Below are positions 33,869 through 42,747 of a stretch of 64,000 nt of DNA, piece by piece. Under the pieces are notes generated by a model. That model searched no databases. It was given only the letters and a program-made list of their open reading frames with translations, and was not told the origin of the DNA. The number at the start of each line of letters is the position of its first letter. Position 1 is the stretch's first letter. The stretch is from Paenibacillus plantiphilus (GTDB taxonomy: Bacteria; Bacillota; Bacilli; Paenibacillales; Paenibacillaceae). Location of the stretch: the NCBI RefSeq assembly GCF_927798095.1, contig NZ_CAKMMF010000006.1:131052-195051 (forward strand). Reading direction: 5' to 3'. The position numbers and the translations under genes are program-made.

Positions 33869-34065
33869 AATTCGCGCTCCTGTGTGGGGAGCGACAGTAC
33901 TGTTGCCTACGCCTTGTATATACTTATACATTTTTCAATCTACGCTCCCATGTAGGGAGGCACAGCGGTAGTTTTTAGCCCTTGTACGGTAAGGTTTTGG
34001 AAGCGTTTTAGTTCGAACCCCAATTTTCGTGGTTGAAAATCGAATATATGTTTGTAAAATCCTGA
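33864..34065 (-). CRISPR. Eroded CRISPR locus: two decayed repeats and leader remnant
   Basis: Two imperfect 32-bp repeats (33864-33895 and 33932-33963) match the window's type I-C-like repeat (plus strand ATTTCAATCCACGCTCCCGC...). The first ends in GGGGAGCGAC; the second ends AGGGAGGCAC. They flank one 36-bp spacer. From 33964 the sequence AGCGGTAGTTTTTAGCCC, then GGTAAGGTTTTGGAAGCG, matches the leaders at 46760 and 49655. The terminal leader hairpin found in those two is missing. It is presumably inactive. Confidence 0.75.
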
Positions 34066-34073
34066 AAGTTGGC

Positions 34074-34220
34074 TCAGTACACGCTTAGTCGCTTTTCATT
34101 GTCGTCGTGCTTCAAGCTGTACTGCGAAATGGCTTGGAATATCCTCTCTTCTACAGCTTTTGGCGAAAGCCCGAGCAGGACGGGGCAGGCTTGACCAAGC
34201 TCGAACCACAAGGGTTCTGA
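34074..34220 (-). pseudogene. Coding-like C-terminal gene fragment, unidentified
   Basis: A 48-codon open stretch reads with protein-like composition, including 'LLGLSPKAVEERIFQAI' and the tail 'NEKRLSVY' before TGA. It has no start codon and a stop just upstream (34221-34223). It looks like the tail of a lost gene next to the eroded CRISPR leader. I cannot name the family. In the gap 33869-34324 nothing else is seen apart from the CRISPR remnant and a terminator. Confidence 0.3.
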
Positions 34221-34270
34221 TCAATTTCCTTTAATTTTCTCGTTTAACTTAGAGTGGCTAAATTAAGAAC

Positions 34271-34310
34271 AAGAAGCGGAATACCCTACTAGCGGGTACT
34301 CACGCTTCTT
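34271..34310 (-). terminator. Terminator downstream of the 34325-35413 gene
   Basis: GAAGCG at 34273-34278 and CGCTTC at 34303-34308 pair, with inner TACCC/GGGTA pairing. T-runs flank it on both strands (TTTTTTG on plus, TTGTTCTT on minus), so it may be bidirectional. Confidence 0.8.
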
Positions 34311-34324
34311 TTTTGTTTCTTGGT

Positions 34325-35413
34325 TTACACCGTTTGAAATAGAATTGCAACTACTGTGCTTCCACCACCAGCGGTAGTCATTTTCAATGGAACGTTAACG
34401 ATAGCTCCTTGGCTAACCGTCACTTCGTGAATAATTACACCATCCTGCGTGGTTGCACCGCTGGTTTGTGCAAGGATTGTCGGGATACCAACAGTAACGC
34501 CGTTGACTGAAGCCGCACCAGCGAAGGATCCGCCTCGTCCAACTACAGAAATCCGGATTGTTTTCGACGCCCCGGTGTTGTTTGTCAGTTTCAACGTAGT
34601 GCTATAGATTGCGCCATACAAGGCTTTGTTTGCGAAAGCGTTGGAAGCATCATAGCTCGAACCGGCTGGGAAGACGAGATCGTTCACCCCATTCCCTAAA
34701 GCAACACTATAATTCCCCGATCCTGCGGCATAGCTCACCGGCTGGGTTTTAGCCGCGTCGCTAAACTCCGTCAAGTCGCTGTAACCCCATGCTCCGCGTG
34801 GGTGCTGATCGTGAGGAGCACAAGGTGCTCCTTGATGTAATGTCAGGTTACCTGTTGAGGTTTTGGATGCAATCGTACGAAGCTTATACTTCAGCGCACT
34901 TGATGCATTAGTGGCGTTTGAAAGGTCGAATTCGATAATTCCACCTACGAGTTGCTTTGGAGCTACAACCCATTCCCTAATTACAGTTATGGAGTTAGAA
35001 GCAGCCGATACAGAACTTCCTGAATCGAGTGTAGAGCCTACAAGTGCTTGAGCAGCACATCGACCACCGGCTTGGAAATAAGGGCCGTTATAAACAGAGG
35101 TTTTCACGTTCGACACGCTAATGGTATCAGTAGTTGAAGCGTTACCTAGCGTCACGCCTATTTTGATCGGTGAAAGTGTACTGTTCAAGTGCCAAAAAAA
35201 TAACCGATACTTCACCGATGTTTGCGATACGGAATCATGCCAAAGGGTCAAGTATGACGTGCCGGCATTTGTAAAATCACTTGGGAAGATAGACTCCGGA
35301 TTATCCGAGATAAACATCCGACGTGTACCCGTTCCACTACCATAAAGTTTAATTAAAGGTACGACACTTGGAGTATCAGTGTTTTTTACAAGTACGGTTT
35401 GAGTACAAGGCAT
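34325..35413 (-). CDS. Unidentified Ser/Thr/Gly-rich structural protein
   Basis: The 362-residue protein has no signal peptide, membrane segment or motif I recognise. It starts 'MPCTQTVLVKNTDTPSVVPL' and is rich in Ser, Thr, Asn, Gly and Val throughout. It probably folds into two beta-sandwich halves: about 1-190 and 215-362, the second containing 'SVVGRGGSFAGAASVNGVTV'. The composition suggests an extracellular, spore-surface or appendage protein. The window gives no neighbour to confirm that. The ATG start lies behind AGTGAGGTAATTATT. It has its own terminator. Confidence 0.6.
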   Translation of the reverse strand: MPCTQTVLVKNTDTPSVVPLIKLYGSGTGTRRMFISDNPESIFPSDFTNAGTSYLTLWHDSVSQTSVKYRLFFWHLNSTLSPIKIGVTLGNASTTDTISVSNVKTSVYNGPYFQAGGRCAAQALVGSTLDSGSSVSAASNSITVIREWVVAPKQLVGGIIEFDLSNATNASSALKYKLRTIASKTSTGNLTLHQGAPCAPHDQHPRGAWGYSDLTEFSDAAKTQPVSYAAGSGNYSVALGNGVNDLVFPAGSSYDASNAFANKALYGAIYSTTLKLTNNTGASKTIRISVVGRGGSFAGAASVNGVTVGIPTILAQTSGATTQDGVIIHEVTVSQGAIVNVPLKMTTAGGGSTVVAILFQTV

Positions 35414-35647
35414 AATAATTACCTCACTTTAAATTGTTAGTCAAATCGATTCATACAACTGTGCACCGTTGTCCGAATGATTTGCTGATATCTAAAGTGG
35501 ACAGTGGAAAGCAAAAAACAACCCAGCCAAAAGATTTTTTAACTATCTTACATTTAAAGTTAAAAATGACCATTCATAAGAAGTGGAGAAGTTGATCGCG
35601 ATCCTTTGGATGACAATTTGATATCCGTTACGATAACCCTGCAGATT

Positions 35648-35715
35648 TCCTGGCGTAATGCCAGGATACACTCCATATATGATTCTTCTGATTCTTCTCT
35701 AAAGGAGAGAAGAAT
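35648..35715. promoter_or_regulatory. Two hairpins upstream of the sigma-like pseudogene
   Basis: TCCTGGC/GCCAGGA forms a tight hairpin at 35648-35666. ATTCTTCTC and GAGAGAAGAAT form a second at 35691-35715. Neither has a T-run. They may structure the 5' region of the downstream gene. The remaining 35414-35784 gap shows no gene I can support. Confidence 0.4.
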
Positions 35716-35784
35716 ATGGTGCAATTTCGACAAAATTAGAACATTTGTAGGATTGTATCCAAGATAAAGGAGTGTCAACAGCAA

Positions 35785-36339
35785 GTGGTTAGCGATTTCT
35801 GCAATCAGAACTCTTCCGTTTTTGCAGAACCCGTGGTAAGGGAATTTTTTAATGACGAACATCGTATAATGCTTCTGGCGTTAACGCTTGAGGATAATCA
35901 AGGGTGCAATTTTGAGCTGGAGGAAGCGTTCAGAAATTATTTCTTCCGAATTCGTTTTATTAAATACATTGTTTCTATCATTAAGGTTTACTCCATCGAT
36001 CAAATGAGAAGGTATCAAAAGTATAACGAACGAAATGTCCTCGTATTTGATCGCCCAGTATCACAAGATAGTGAGGCCTCTACGCTCGGCGAATTATATC
36101 TTCAAAGTATGAAAAAAGATCCCATCGTATTTACTCCTCAGATCCTGATACATTCCAAACCTCGATGAGAAACGAATCGCTTGAACTGAACTTTTCCATT
36201 ATTCCCCAAATAAAAACAAAAGTTAATCGTCACCTTTTGTTATGCACTGTGTTATCGGGACAACGAGATTGCACAGTTCTTAAAAATATCGCCCCAGGCA
36301 GTTTCAAGGACAAGCAAGTCCATTGGCCCATGTCCATAA
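35785..36339 (+). pseudogene. Frameshifted sigma-factor-like gene (SigO/RsoA type)
   Basis: Translation starts at GTG 35785 behind AAAGGAGTG. The first part contains 'RNYFFRIRFIKYIVSIIKV' and 'NVLVFDRPVSQD', resembling sigma region 2. The frame closes at TGA 36168, and coding continues in another frame ('LNFSIIPQIKTKVNRHLLLC', about 36186-36243). It then returns to the first frame with an HTH-like 'YRDNEIAQFLKISPQAVSR' (about 36253-36309) ending at TAA 36339. The last piece is a sigma region 4. Two frame changes therefore break the gene. The assignment rests on pattern, not on a database match. Confidence 0.5.
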
Positions 36340-36494
36340 GACCACTTTTACTGTGTCCGGGTCACGAGCTCTTCCAGTAAATGCATAACCGTGTGCGGTC
36401 TATAGAGAATGTTTGTTTCATATACATAGACAAGCTTAAAAGCAAAGCAAATTTTTGATGGATAATTTGTTTGAGAGGATGCGATTACAGCCAT

Positions 36495-37142
36495 ATGGAG
36501 CACTTATTACCGATAAAAGCTGTGTATTTACTGCTGTTTGGAGTAGCCCTATTTTGGACGATCGTCTACATTCTCGTTATTGTAAAAGGGTTCAAGGATC
36601 AGTCTTGCGGAATGCCCCTTGCCTCTATATGTGCAAATATCACTTGGGAATTTTTATTTACATTTATCATACCATTCCACCCGCTTCAGCAAATCATAAC
36701 CTTGATTTGGTTTCTATTAGATTGCATCATTCTGCTCCAATTTCTTTACTATTCCAAAGGTCTTCTTCCAAAACGCACCGTTCAAGCCTCTGTCTTCTCC
36801 TTGCTTGTTATAGCGTTTCTGCTGCAGTATGCAGTGAGCGTTGAATTTCACGATAAAATGGGCTTTTATTCGGCCTTTGGCATCAATCTGATGATGTCCA
36901 TTCTCTTCATAAGAATGCTGCTGGTCAAAGAGCTCCAAGGCCAATCACTATCTATCGCTTACTTCAAAATGATAGGCACACTGTGCGCCTCCATCCTCTG
37001 CTATTCGTTCTTTCCGCAATCTATTTTATTGACGCTTATGTCCATTCTGATCTTTATACTGGATATGCTGTACATCCTGCTCATCTACAGCAAATCAATT
37101 AAAATTGTTCACAAGTCGGCTATTAATAAAAAATCAATGTGA
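36495..37142 (+). CDS. Seven-helix membrane protein resembling PaxB/Pyr4-type terpene cyclases
   Basis: The 215-residue protein has about seven membrane segments. It carries the two acidic signatures of integral-membrane terpene cyclases: Glu in 'MPLASICANITWEFLF' (about 41-56) and Asp in 'LIWFLLDCIILLQF' (about 69-82). Fungal relatives cyclise meroterpenoids. Bacterial homologues exist, mostly uncharacterised. I start at ATG 36495; an upstream TTG at 36471 has no better site. No prenyltransferase is nearby, so the substrate is unknown. It ends with a strong terminator and is followed by convergent ABC permease genes. Confidence 0.6.
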   Translation: MEHLLPIKAVYLLLFGVALFWTIVYILVIVKGFKDQSCGMPLASICANITWEFLFTFIIPFHPLQQIITLIWFLLDCIILLQFLYYSKGLLPKRTVQASVFSLLVIAFLLQYAVSVEFHDKMGFYSAFGINLMMSILFIRMLLVKELQGQSLSIAYFKMIGTLCASILCYSFFPQSILLTLMSILIFILDMLYILLIYSKSIKIVHKSAINKKSM

Positions 37143-37203
37143 TCCAAGATTCTAGCGAATGCCCGGTCTCCGAGCTTGTGAATGAACTGCTTGTACCAAA
37201 ATA

Positions 37204-37250
37204 AAAGCGGCAACTTGGGAATTAGAAATAAGTCCCGCGTTGCCGCTTTT
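37204..37250 (+). terminator. Terminator after the terpene-cyclase-like gene
   Basis: AAAGCGGCAAC and GTTGCCGCTTT form an 11-bp stem around a loop of about 24 bases, followed by TTTAT. It lies between convergent genes and probably serves both. A TGTGCTGTT nonamer repeats four times just after it (37252-37290). Confidence 0.85.
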
Positions 37251-37310
37251 TATGTGCTGTTTGTGCTGTTTGTGCTGTTAGTGCTGTTTATGACTGTCTT
37301 TGAGCATAGC

Positions 37311-38474
37311 TCAGTCAGCCTCTTTCGGCACAAAGAGATAGCTGCCAAAAAGAAGCAGAACGACAGCGAAAGCAGCCAATATCGATAGATTGGTTGAAAG
37401 ATCCATCCATCCCGCTCCGTCCTCTACTTTGTTGAGAGCCTTCAATGCCCACGATTGTGGGACAAGGTTTGAAATCTTTTGAAGTAAGGGAGGCATATCC
37501 GAGATGGACCAAAAGCACCCTCCGAGCATGCTCGTCGGTAGAACGACCAGCAGATGGACCAAACCGATCTGGTTGGATTCTTTGGACAGTGCCCCCACCA
37601 GGCTGGCGATGCCTAGCGAAGCCAGAAGAAACATAATGAGAACCACGAATTGTTGTATTACAGGCATGCCGCCATAGTCATATTGAAACAATACTCTGGT
37701 TGTAAACAGCATGGTCGCGATTTGCAGCGTTCCCACGATAAACGCACCCAAGGAGTTGGCCAGCACGATATGATGCGATTTAACAGGTGCCGTAAACATT
37801 CTGCTTAGGATATGCTGTTTCCGATCATGCACAACTAACACGATCACATAGCTGATAATTCCCATTATAAAAATGAGCATGACTCTGTTGACTTCCGCGA
37901 TACTGTTGACATTGGGGGTGCTCCACAGCTTCTTGTCGCTTTCACTCATGACGACTAGCTGTTCATTCTTCTGAGCCAGAATCCGGTCTGCGACGGCATC
38001 TTCGTCAATTAAGCTGTCCTTGTTCGCACGGAAGGGCTGCGCAGCAAGAACCACCTCCTCGACCATACTATCCAAAAGTACCTTCAGTGCAAAATTCGTC
38101 GACTCCACATTCGAATACACCACCTCCGCATATGCACGGTTGCCCAATAGAATATTGCTTGTGAAGTCTTCCGGAATGATAAACGCCTCATTGGCTTTCC
38201 GTGTAGCGGTCTTCACTCTTATGTGGTCGGGGTGGCTAACGGGAAACAGACGGTAGTTGGCTTGTGTTGAGAGCTGCTGAATTAGCCCTTGTCCCAACTT
38301 CCCCTGATCCATGTTCATATAGTACACGCGATGAACGGTATCCTTGAAGTCTCCTCCAAATAATATAATAAAGAGGGAGATGATCAAGGTCGGGAGGAGA
38401 ATCCATGAACTGAAGCCTCGAACGGTCCCGATTGTCCGATGAAGCAGGTTGGAGCTTATCGTCCATATGGTCAC
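37311..38474 (-). CDS. ABC-2 exporter permease (second of pair, LnrN-like)
   Basis: The 387-residue protein has an N-terminal membrane anchor, a long extracellular region (about 45-190) and five more membrane segments towards the C-terminus, the ABC2_membrane_3 layout. It is last in an ATPase-permease-permease operon divergent from a two-component system. The same arrangement in Bacillus subtilis (lnrLMN with lnrJK) exports or resists membrane-active linearmycins. The substrate here is not known. It starts 6 bases after the upstream permease. Confidence 0.82.
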   Translation of the reverse strand: MTIWTISSNLLHRTIGTVRGFSSWILLPTLIISLFIILFGGDFKDTVHRVYYMNMDQGKLGQGLIQQLSTQANYRLFPVSHPDHIRVKTATRKANEAFIIPEDFTSNILLGNRAYAEVVYSNVESTNFALKVLLDSMVEEVVLAAQPFRANKDSLIDEDAVADRILAQKNEQLVVMSESDKKLWSTPNVNSIAEVNRVMLIFIMGIISYVIVLVVHDRKQHILSRMFTAPVKSHHIVLANSLGAFIVGTLQIATMLFTTRVLFQYDYGGMPVIQQFVVLIMFLLASLGIASLVGALSKESNQIGLVHLLVVLPTSMLGGCFWSISDMPPLLQKISNLVPQSWALKALNKVEDGAGWMDLSTNLSILAAFAVVLLLFGSYLFVPKEAD

Positions 38475-38480
38475 TTTTCA

Positions 38481-39656
38481 TCACAGCTCCTTTGTTCTCA
38501 GGATGAAGCGGTACGAAAGCAGCGCGGCCAAAGCCGCTGCAATTGCATACGCAAGCAGGATAAGCAAATATTCCTGAATGACTGAAGAATCACTTTGAAG
38601 CATAGTACTGAATAGCCCGCTCGCTGCCCAGTGGTTCCAGGTAAACGGAATGATTCGTTCAACCGTTCCGCCAGGAGTTGGATAAAATCCACCGGTCAGG
38701 AAAGCACTGACGAATACCAGCGCATTAAAGGCCGTCGCAACTCCGCCGATATGGCCGATGAACTGCATCAGCAGAAAAACGACGCTTATCGAGATCGCTA
38801 TAGTAAGAAGGATAATAGATGCGATCACTGTGAACGAGCTGCCCCACCCCACCTGGAAAAACAAGCGGGAGAATAAGAGTATTACGACAGACTGCACAAT
38901 GCCGAGTGCCGCATATGCAATCATTTTGGCCAAAATGATGGTTCCGTGGGAAATAGGCAAGGTCAGCATGCGTTCCAGCGTATGCTGCTGCTTCTCCGAA
39001 TAATAGTTAATGGCAAAGAACAGCCCGCTCAAGGAAACGCACATGATAAGCACATAGACGGAAAAGTATTCGACCGATGTTAACGGTGTCAGTTTTGTCA
39101 TTTTCACAGCGTCGCCTTCCGAATCCCAAGCCGTGGACATATTCGAAATGACCCCTATCTTGTCCGACTCGCTGCCGGCAGAGGCAAGCTTGCCGTTGAG
39201 CCACTCCAGCCGGTTTTCAAATATTTGAATAAATGCTTCTGAGATCATATTTTTATTCAGACCCGTCCCGTGAATGATCTCAAGCGGCGCTCCTGGATTC
39301 CCCTCCAATAAAGATGCGAAGGCTCCTTCCCTGATGACAATGCCGAGATGTGTTTGACCGCTTCGCAGTCCTTCCTCAAATTCACTTATCGTCTTGGGAT
39401 ATATCGTGGTTGCATAACGCGACACATCGGCATCGGCCAAATATTGACGCAGCTTATCGTATACCAAGCCTTGGTCTGAGCTGAAGATGGACACCTGCGC
39501 AGGATTAATCTCTTCATCATTGCCCCCGAATTCTCCTGATAGGGCCACCCCTAAAATAACGATTAAACAAATCGGAGCCAGAAAAGTGGAAATCAGCATC
39601 GTATAGCTCCTCCACATCTTGATCCACTCGTATTTTATCCCAATCCATAGCTGCAT
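38481..39656 (-). CDS. ABC-2 exporter permease (first of pair, LnrM-like)
   Basis: This 391-residue protein has the same fold as the next gene product: an N-terminal helix ('MLISTFLAPICLIVILGVAL', about 20-39), an extracellular domain (about 45-190) and a C-terminal block of five spans. The two permeases are moderately similar and probably form a heterodimer. It begins 12 bases downstream of the ATPase gene. Confidence 0.82.
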   Translation of the reverse strand: MQLWIGIKYEWIKMWRSYTMLISTFLAPICLIVILGVALSGEFGGNDEEINPAQVSIFSSDQGLVYDKLRQYLADADVSRYATTIYPKTISEFEEGLRSGQTHLGIVIREGAFASLLEGNPGAPLEIIHGTGLNKNMISEAFIQIFENRLEWLNGKLASAGSESDKIGVISNMSTAWDSEGDAVKMTKLTPLTSVEYFSVYVLIMCVSLSGLFFAINYYSEKQQHTLERMLTLPISHGTIILAKMIAYAALGIVQSVVILLFSRLFFQVGWGSSFTVIASIILLTIAISISVVFLLMQFIGHIGGVATAFNALVFVSAFLTGGFYPTPGGTVERIIPFTWNHWAASGLFSTMLQSDSSVIQEYLLILLAYAIAAALAALLSYRFILRTKEL

Positions 39657-39668
39657 TCCGGTTCCTCC

Positions 39669-40604
39669 CTAATCCCTTAATTCCTGTCCGGTCAGGGACA
39701 GAAACATTTTTTCCAAATCAGGCTCCTCAATGGAAAGTCCCTTAATGGCCACTTGATGCTTCGTCAAAATAAAGATGATATCCTGAATGTAGGATTGGGC
39801 GGAAGGGACCGTTATCTCCAGTTTATCGTCCTTCGCTTCGACATTCTTGATGTGAGGGTGTTTTGCAAGCTCCAAGGTCGCCTCCGAATTCATGGATTTG
39901 ATCTCCAGCACGATCTTTTCCGTTCCTGCAATTTTTTGACGCAGCTCCTCCTTCGTCCCCATGGCGACCAGACGGCCGTAATCCATAATCGCGATCTTGC
40001 TGCAAATTGCCGATATTTCCTCCATATAGTGGCTTGTATAAATGATGGAAGCCCCTTCCCGATTCAACTGCTTCACCGACTCCAGAATATGATTGCGGGA
40101 ATGAGGATCAATCCCTACCGTTGGCTCATCCATAATAATCAGCAAGGGACGATGCGTTATGGCGCATGCGATGTTAAGCCTTCGCTTCATCCCGCCCGAG
40201 AAGGCACCCGGCCGATCGTTCTGACGGTCATGCAGGCTGACGAATTCCAACGCTTCTTCCACACGCTTGCGAAGCAAGTCCCCTTTAAGACCATACAGCT
40301 TGCCGAAAAACGTGACATTCTCCTTTGCGGTTAAATTAGAGAAGATGGCAATATCTTGAGGGACAACCCCGATCAACCGCTTCACCTCATCGGGCTGCTT
40401 GATGATAGATTTATCAGCAATTCGTATATCTCCAGAATTCGGACTGACGAGTCCGCACATCATTTTGATTGTCGTTGTCTTACCTGCCCCGTTGGGGCCC
40501 AGCAGGCCGAAGATTTCTCCGGATCCCACCGTAAGATTAAGATGGTCGACCACCGTTTTATTTCCGTACTTCTTCAATGCTTGATCAATGTGAACTAAAC
40601 TCAT
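39669..40604 (-). CDS. ABC exporter ATP-binding protein (LnrL-like)
   Basis: The 311-residue ATPase has Walker A 'GPNGAGKTTTIK' (about 38-49), signature 'FSGGMKRRLNIACA' (about 136-149) and Walker B 'LLIIMDEPTVGID'. It heads the three-gene export operon. The divergent kinase/regulator pair starts about 200 bases away, which points to stress-induced expression. Assignment as LnrL-like rests on gene order and family. Confidence 0.88.
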   Translation of the reverse strand: MSLVHIDQALKKYGNKTVVDHLNLTVGSGEIFGLLGPNGAGKTTTIKMMCGLVSPNSGDIRIADKSIIKQPDEVKRLIGVVPQDIAIFSNLTAKENVTFFGKLYGLKGDLLRKRVEEALEFVSLHDRQNDRPGAFSGGMKRRLNIACAITHRPLLIIMDEPTVGIDPHSRNHILESVKQLNREGASIIYTSHYMEEISAICSKIAIMDYGRLVAMGTKEELRQKIAGTEKIVLEIKSMNSEATLELAKHPHIKNVEAKDDKLEITVPSAQSYIQDIIFILTKHQVAIKGLSIEEPDLEKMFLSLTGQELRD

Positions 40605-40799
40605 CAGTTGCGCCTCCTTATTCCATTTATTATAAATGAAGGGATTTTCTTTGCCCTCAACTTGCTTTATAGTAATTATAGTAGATTCTGTACTTTAGAT
40701 AACTGGTATGAAGTCATGAACCTTCAAGTAGTCTGGTCATGAATTGTAATGACTTTAGTCATTTGGATCTTGAGCCCATTCCATTTAGAGGAGCATTCC
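40605..40799. promoter_or_regulatory. Divergent promoter region with palindromes
   Basis: It contains two GTCATGAA copies (near 40714 and 40735) and a perfect palindrome ATGACTTTAGTCAT at 40749-40762, just upstream of the kinase gene. The repeats are plausible NarL-type regulator sites controlling both directions. Unproven. Confidence 0.35.
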
Positions 40800-41966
40800 A
40801 TGCCTATCATTCTGTCGCTTCGTTATGGTGTCGTCATTGCCGCTATCGTCAGTACACTGATCACAACGCCGATCCCGAATATCGACATCTACATGCTGAG
40901 CACCCTTGGCTTGCTTGGACTGCAGCGCTTTCTCGATCGGTACACGAGCCGAAGCAGTATCATTTATCGATTTATCATTGAAGCTGTTTGTATAAGTCTG
41001 CTTACTTATGCCTTTCAAGGATATTTGTTTATTCTGTTCTATTCTCTGCTTCTCTTGATTCACCAGTCTCCTCAAGCCAGCGATAGAAGTCTCCCCTATA
41101 CCGTGATCTTGTTCGTGCTGTTTAATGCTTTGGGCCCTTGGATGCCTTCTACGGCCTTCTGGCTGTTCGGCGGCATGGTTTTTATTATTATGGGCGTGTT
41201 GCTATATCAGCTGAACGATTCGGCCTCCAGCCGTATGGAGAGCGAGCAGTTGTACGACCAGCTTCGGGTGAAGCACAACGAGCTGAAGGACGCACGCCTC
41301 TCCATTTTGGAGTACGTCAATAAAGCAGAAGGCTTTGCACAAACGGAAGAACGCAACCGGATCTCCATGGAGATCCATGATAATCTGGGTCATCGGCTGG
41401 TTCGGGTGAAAATGATGATGGAAGCAGGGATCGAGCTGATGCATACCCAGCCGGTTAAGAGCACCTCCTTGCTCAATCAGGTGCGCGATGAGCTCATCCT
41501 TGGCATGGAAGAGCTGCGGATAACCGTTCGCAATTTGAAGCCGAATGAATCGGTCATCCAAGCGTATTCCCTCAAGAAGCTCATTCAAGAAGCCGCCGAA
41601 TCAAGCGGAATCGACATTCAGTACCGAGTAACCGGAATTCCCTATCCGCTGTATCCAAGCGAGGAATTTGTCTTCTACCGGAATGTGCAGGAAGCCATCA
41701 CGAATGCTATCCGTTACGCGAATGCCCGTAACGTATGGATTCACCTGCACTACGAGTCCGATGCCATCACTCTTTCCGTAAGCAATGACGGGAATAAACC
41801 GGACAATCGCCATATCAAGAAGGGCATGGGGATACTTGGAATGGAAGAGCGGGTTGCTCTATTCGGAGGAGAAATCCGCATTGAAGCTAGCGACCGCTTT
41901 ACGATCACGACGATGCTCCCGAGAGAGCAACAATCAATAGAAGAAACTGGGGGAAAACTGCTGTGA
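40800..41966 (+). CDS. Sensor histidine kinase, NarL/DesK-type (LnrJ-like)
   Basis: The 388-residue membrane kinase has five or six short spans in the first 150 residues with little outside, typical of intramembrane-sensing kinases. A coiled linker follows, then HisKA_3 with the H-box 'NRISMEIHDNLGHRL' (about 199-213), and a C-terminal HATPase ('VQEAITNAIRYANA', 'KGMGILGMEERV'). It should phosphorylate the regulator encoded next. ATG at 40800 is used because GAGGAG precedes it. The two genes overlap by 4 bases. Confidence 0.9.
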   Translation: MPIILSLRYGVVIAAIVSTLITTPIPNIDIYMLSTLGLLGLQRFLDRYTSRSSIIYRFIIEAVCISLLTYAFQGYLFILFYSLLLLIHQSPQASDRSLPYTVILFVLFNALGPWMPSTAFWLFGGMVFIIMGVLLYQLNDSASSRMESEQLYDQLRVKHNELKDARLSILEYVNKAEGFAQTEERNRISMEIHDNLGHRLVRVKMMMEAGIELMHTQPVKSTSLLNQVRDELILGMEELRITVRNLKPNESVIQAYSLKKLIQEAAESSGIDIQYRVTGIPYPLYPSEEFVFYRNVQEAITNAIRYANARNVWIHLHYESDAITLSVSNDGNKPDNRHIKKGMGILGMEERVALFGGEIRIEASDRFTITTMLPREQQSIEETGGKLL

Positions 41967-42598
41967 TCCGACTGCTTATTACGGACGACGACCCGTTCAT
42001 TCGCGAAAGCCTGAAGCTTCTCCTGGAGCTGGATCCAGAGATCACAGTTGTCGGGTCCTGTGCGAACGGTGAAGAGGCCTACAACTTCGTGCAATCCAAT
42101 GGGAATGTGGATATTTTGCTGCTGGATATTCGTATGCCGATATGGGACGGGGTTGAAACGACGAAGCGAATCAAGAAAATGTTCCCTGAGGTCACGATTC
42201 TGATTCTAACCACATTCGAAGACGAGAACTATATTGTGGAAGCGATCAAGAACGGCGCTAACGGCTATATTCTAAAAAATATTCCCCACTATCGGATCAT
42301 CGAGAATATTAAGGCAGTTCATCGCGGAGATATTTTAATTCACCCGAATATTGCCAAGAAACTAGCCGATCTGCTTCCATCCATGGTGGAACCCGACATT
42401 TCCTGGGACGAATACGGAATCACGGAAATCGAATTAAACATTATAAAAGAAATCGCCCAAGGTCTCAGCAATAAAGAAATCGCGCAGAAATTATTTATGC
42501 GTGAAGGGACGATCAAAAATTACATCAGCTTCATTCTAAGCAAGCTGAATCTCAGAGACCGGACCCAAATCGCGATCCACTATTTGAAGAAACAATAA
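41963..42598 (+). CDS. NarL-family response regulator (LnrK-like)
   Basis: The 211-residue regulator has an N-terminal receiver with phospho-acceptor Asp in 'ILLLDIRMPIWDG' (about 52-64) and a LuxR-type HTH at the C-terminus ('QGLSNKEIAQKLFMREGTIK', about 165-184). It begins with GTG overlapping the kinase stop. It probably activates the divergent exporter operon in response to a membrane-active compound. Confidence 0.92.
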   Translation: MIRLLITDDDPFIRESLKLLLELDPEITVVGSCANGEEAYNFVQSNGNVDILLLDIRMPIWDGVETTKRIKKMFPEVTILILTTFEDENYIVEAIKNGANGYILKNIPHYRIIENIKAVHRGDILIHPNIAKKLADLLPSMVEPDISWDEYGITEIELNIIKEIAQGLSNKEIAQKLFMREGTIKNYISFILSKLNLRDRTQIAIHYLKKQ

Positions 42599-42747
42599 GG
42601 ACATCGCTTGCGCACCACAAAGAACACCCCCGACCGGATGATGCTCTTCATGTATGATCTGAAATTAATGGCAATGCATACGTTAACGTTTCCCCTGCTC
42701 TAACTCGCTCCTGCTATCGCTCTTTGGATGATATCTGCTTGACTCAC

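Noticed and set aside
34160-34225. tRNA T-arm-like GGTTCGAGCTTGG near 34190-34210
   Set aside because: No acceptor stem, anticodon arm or CCA fits around it; a protein-like frame explains the stretch better.
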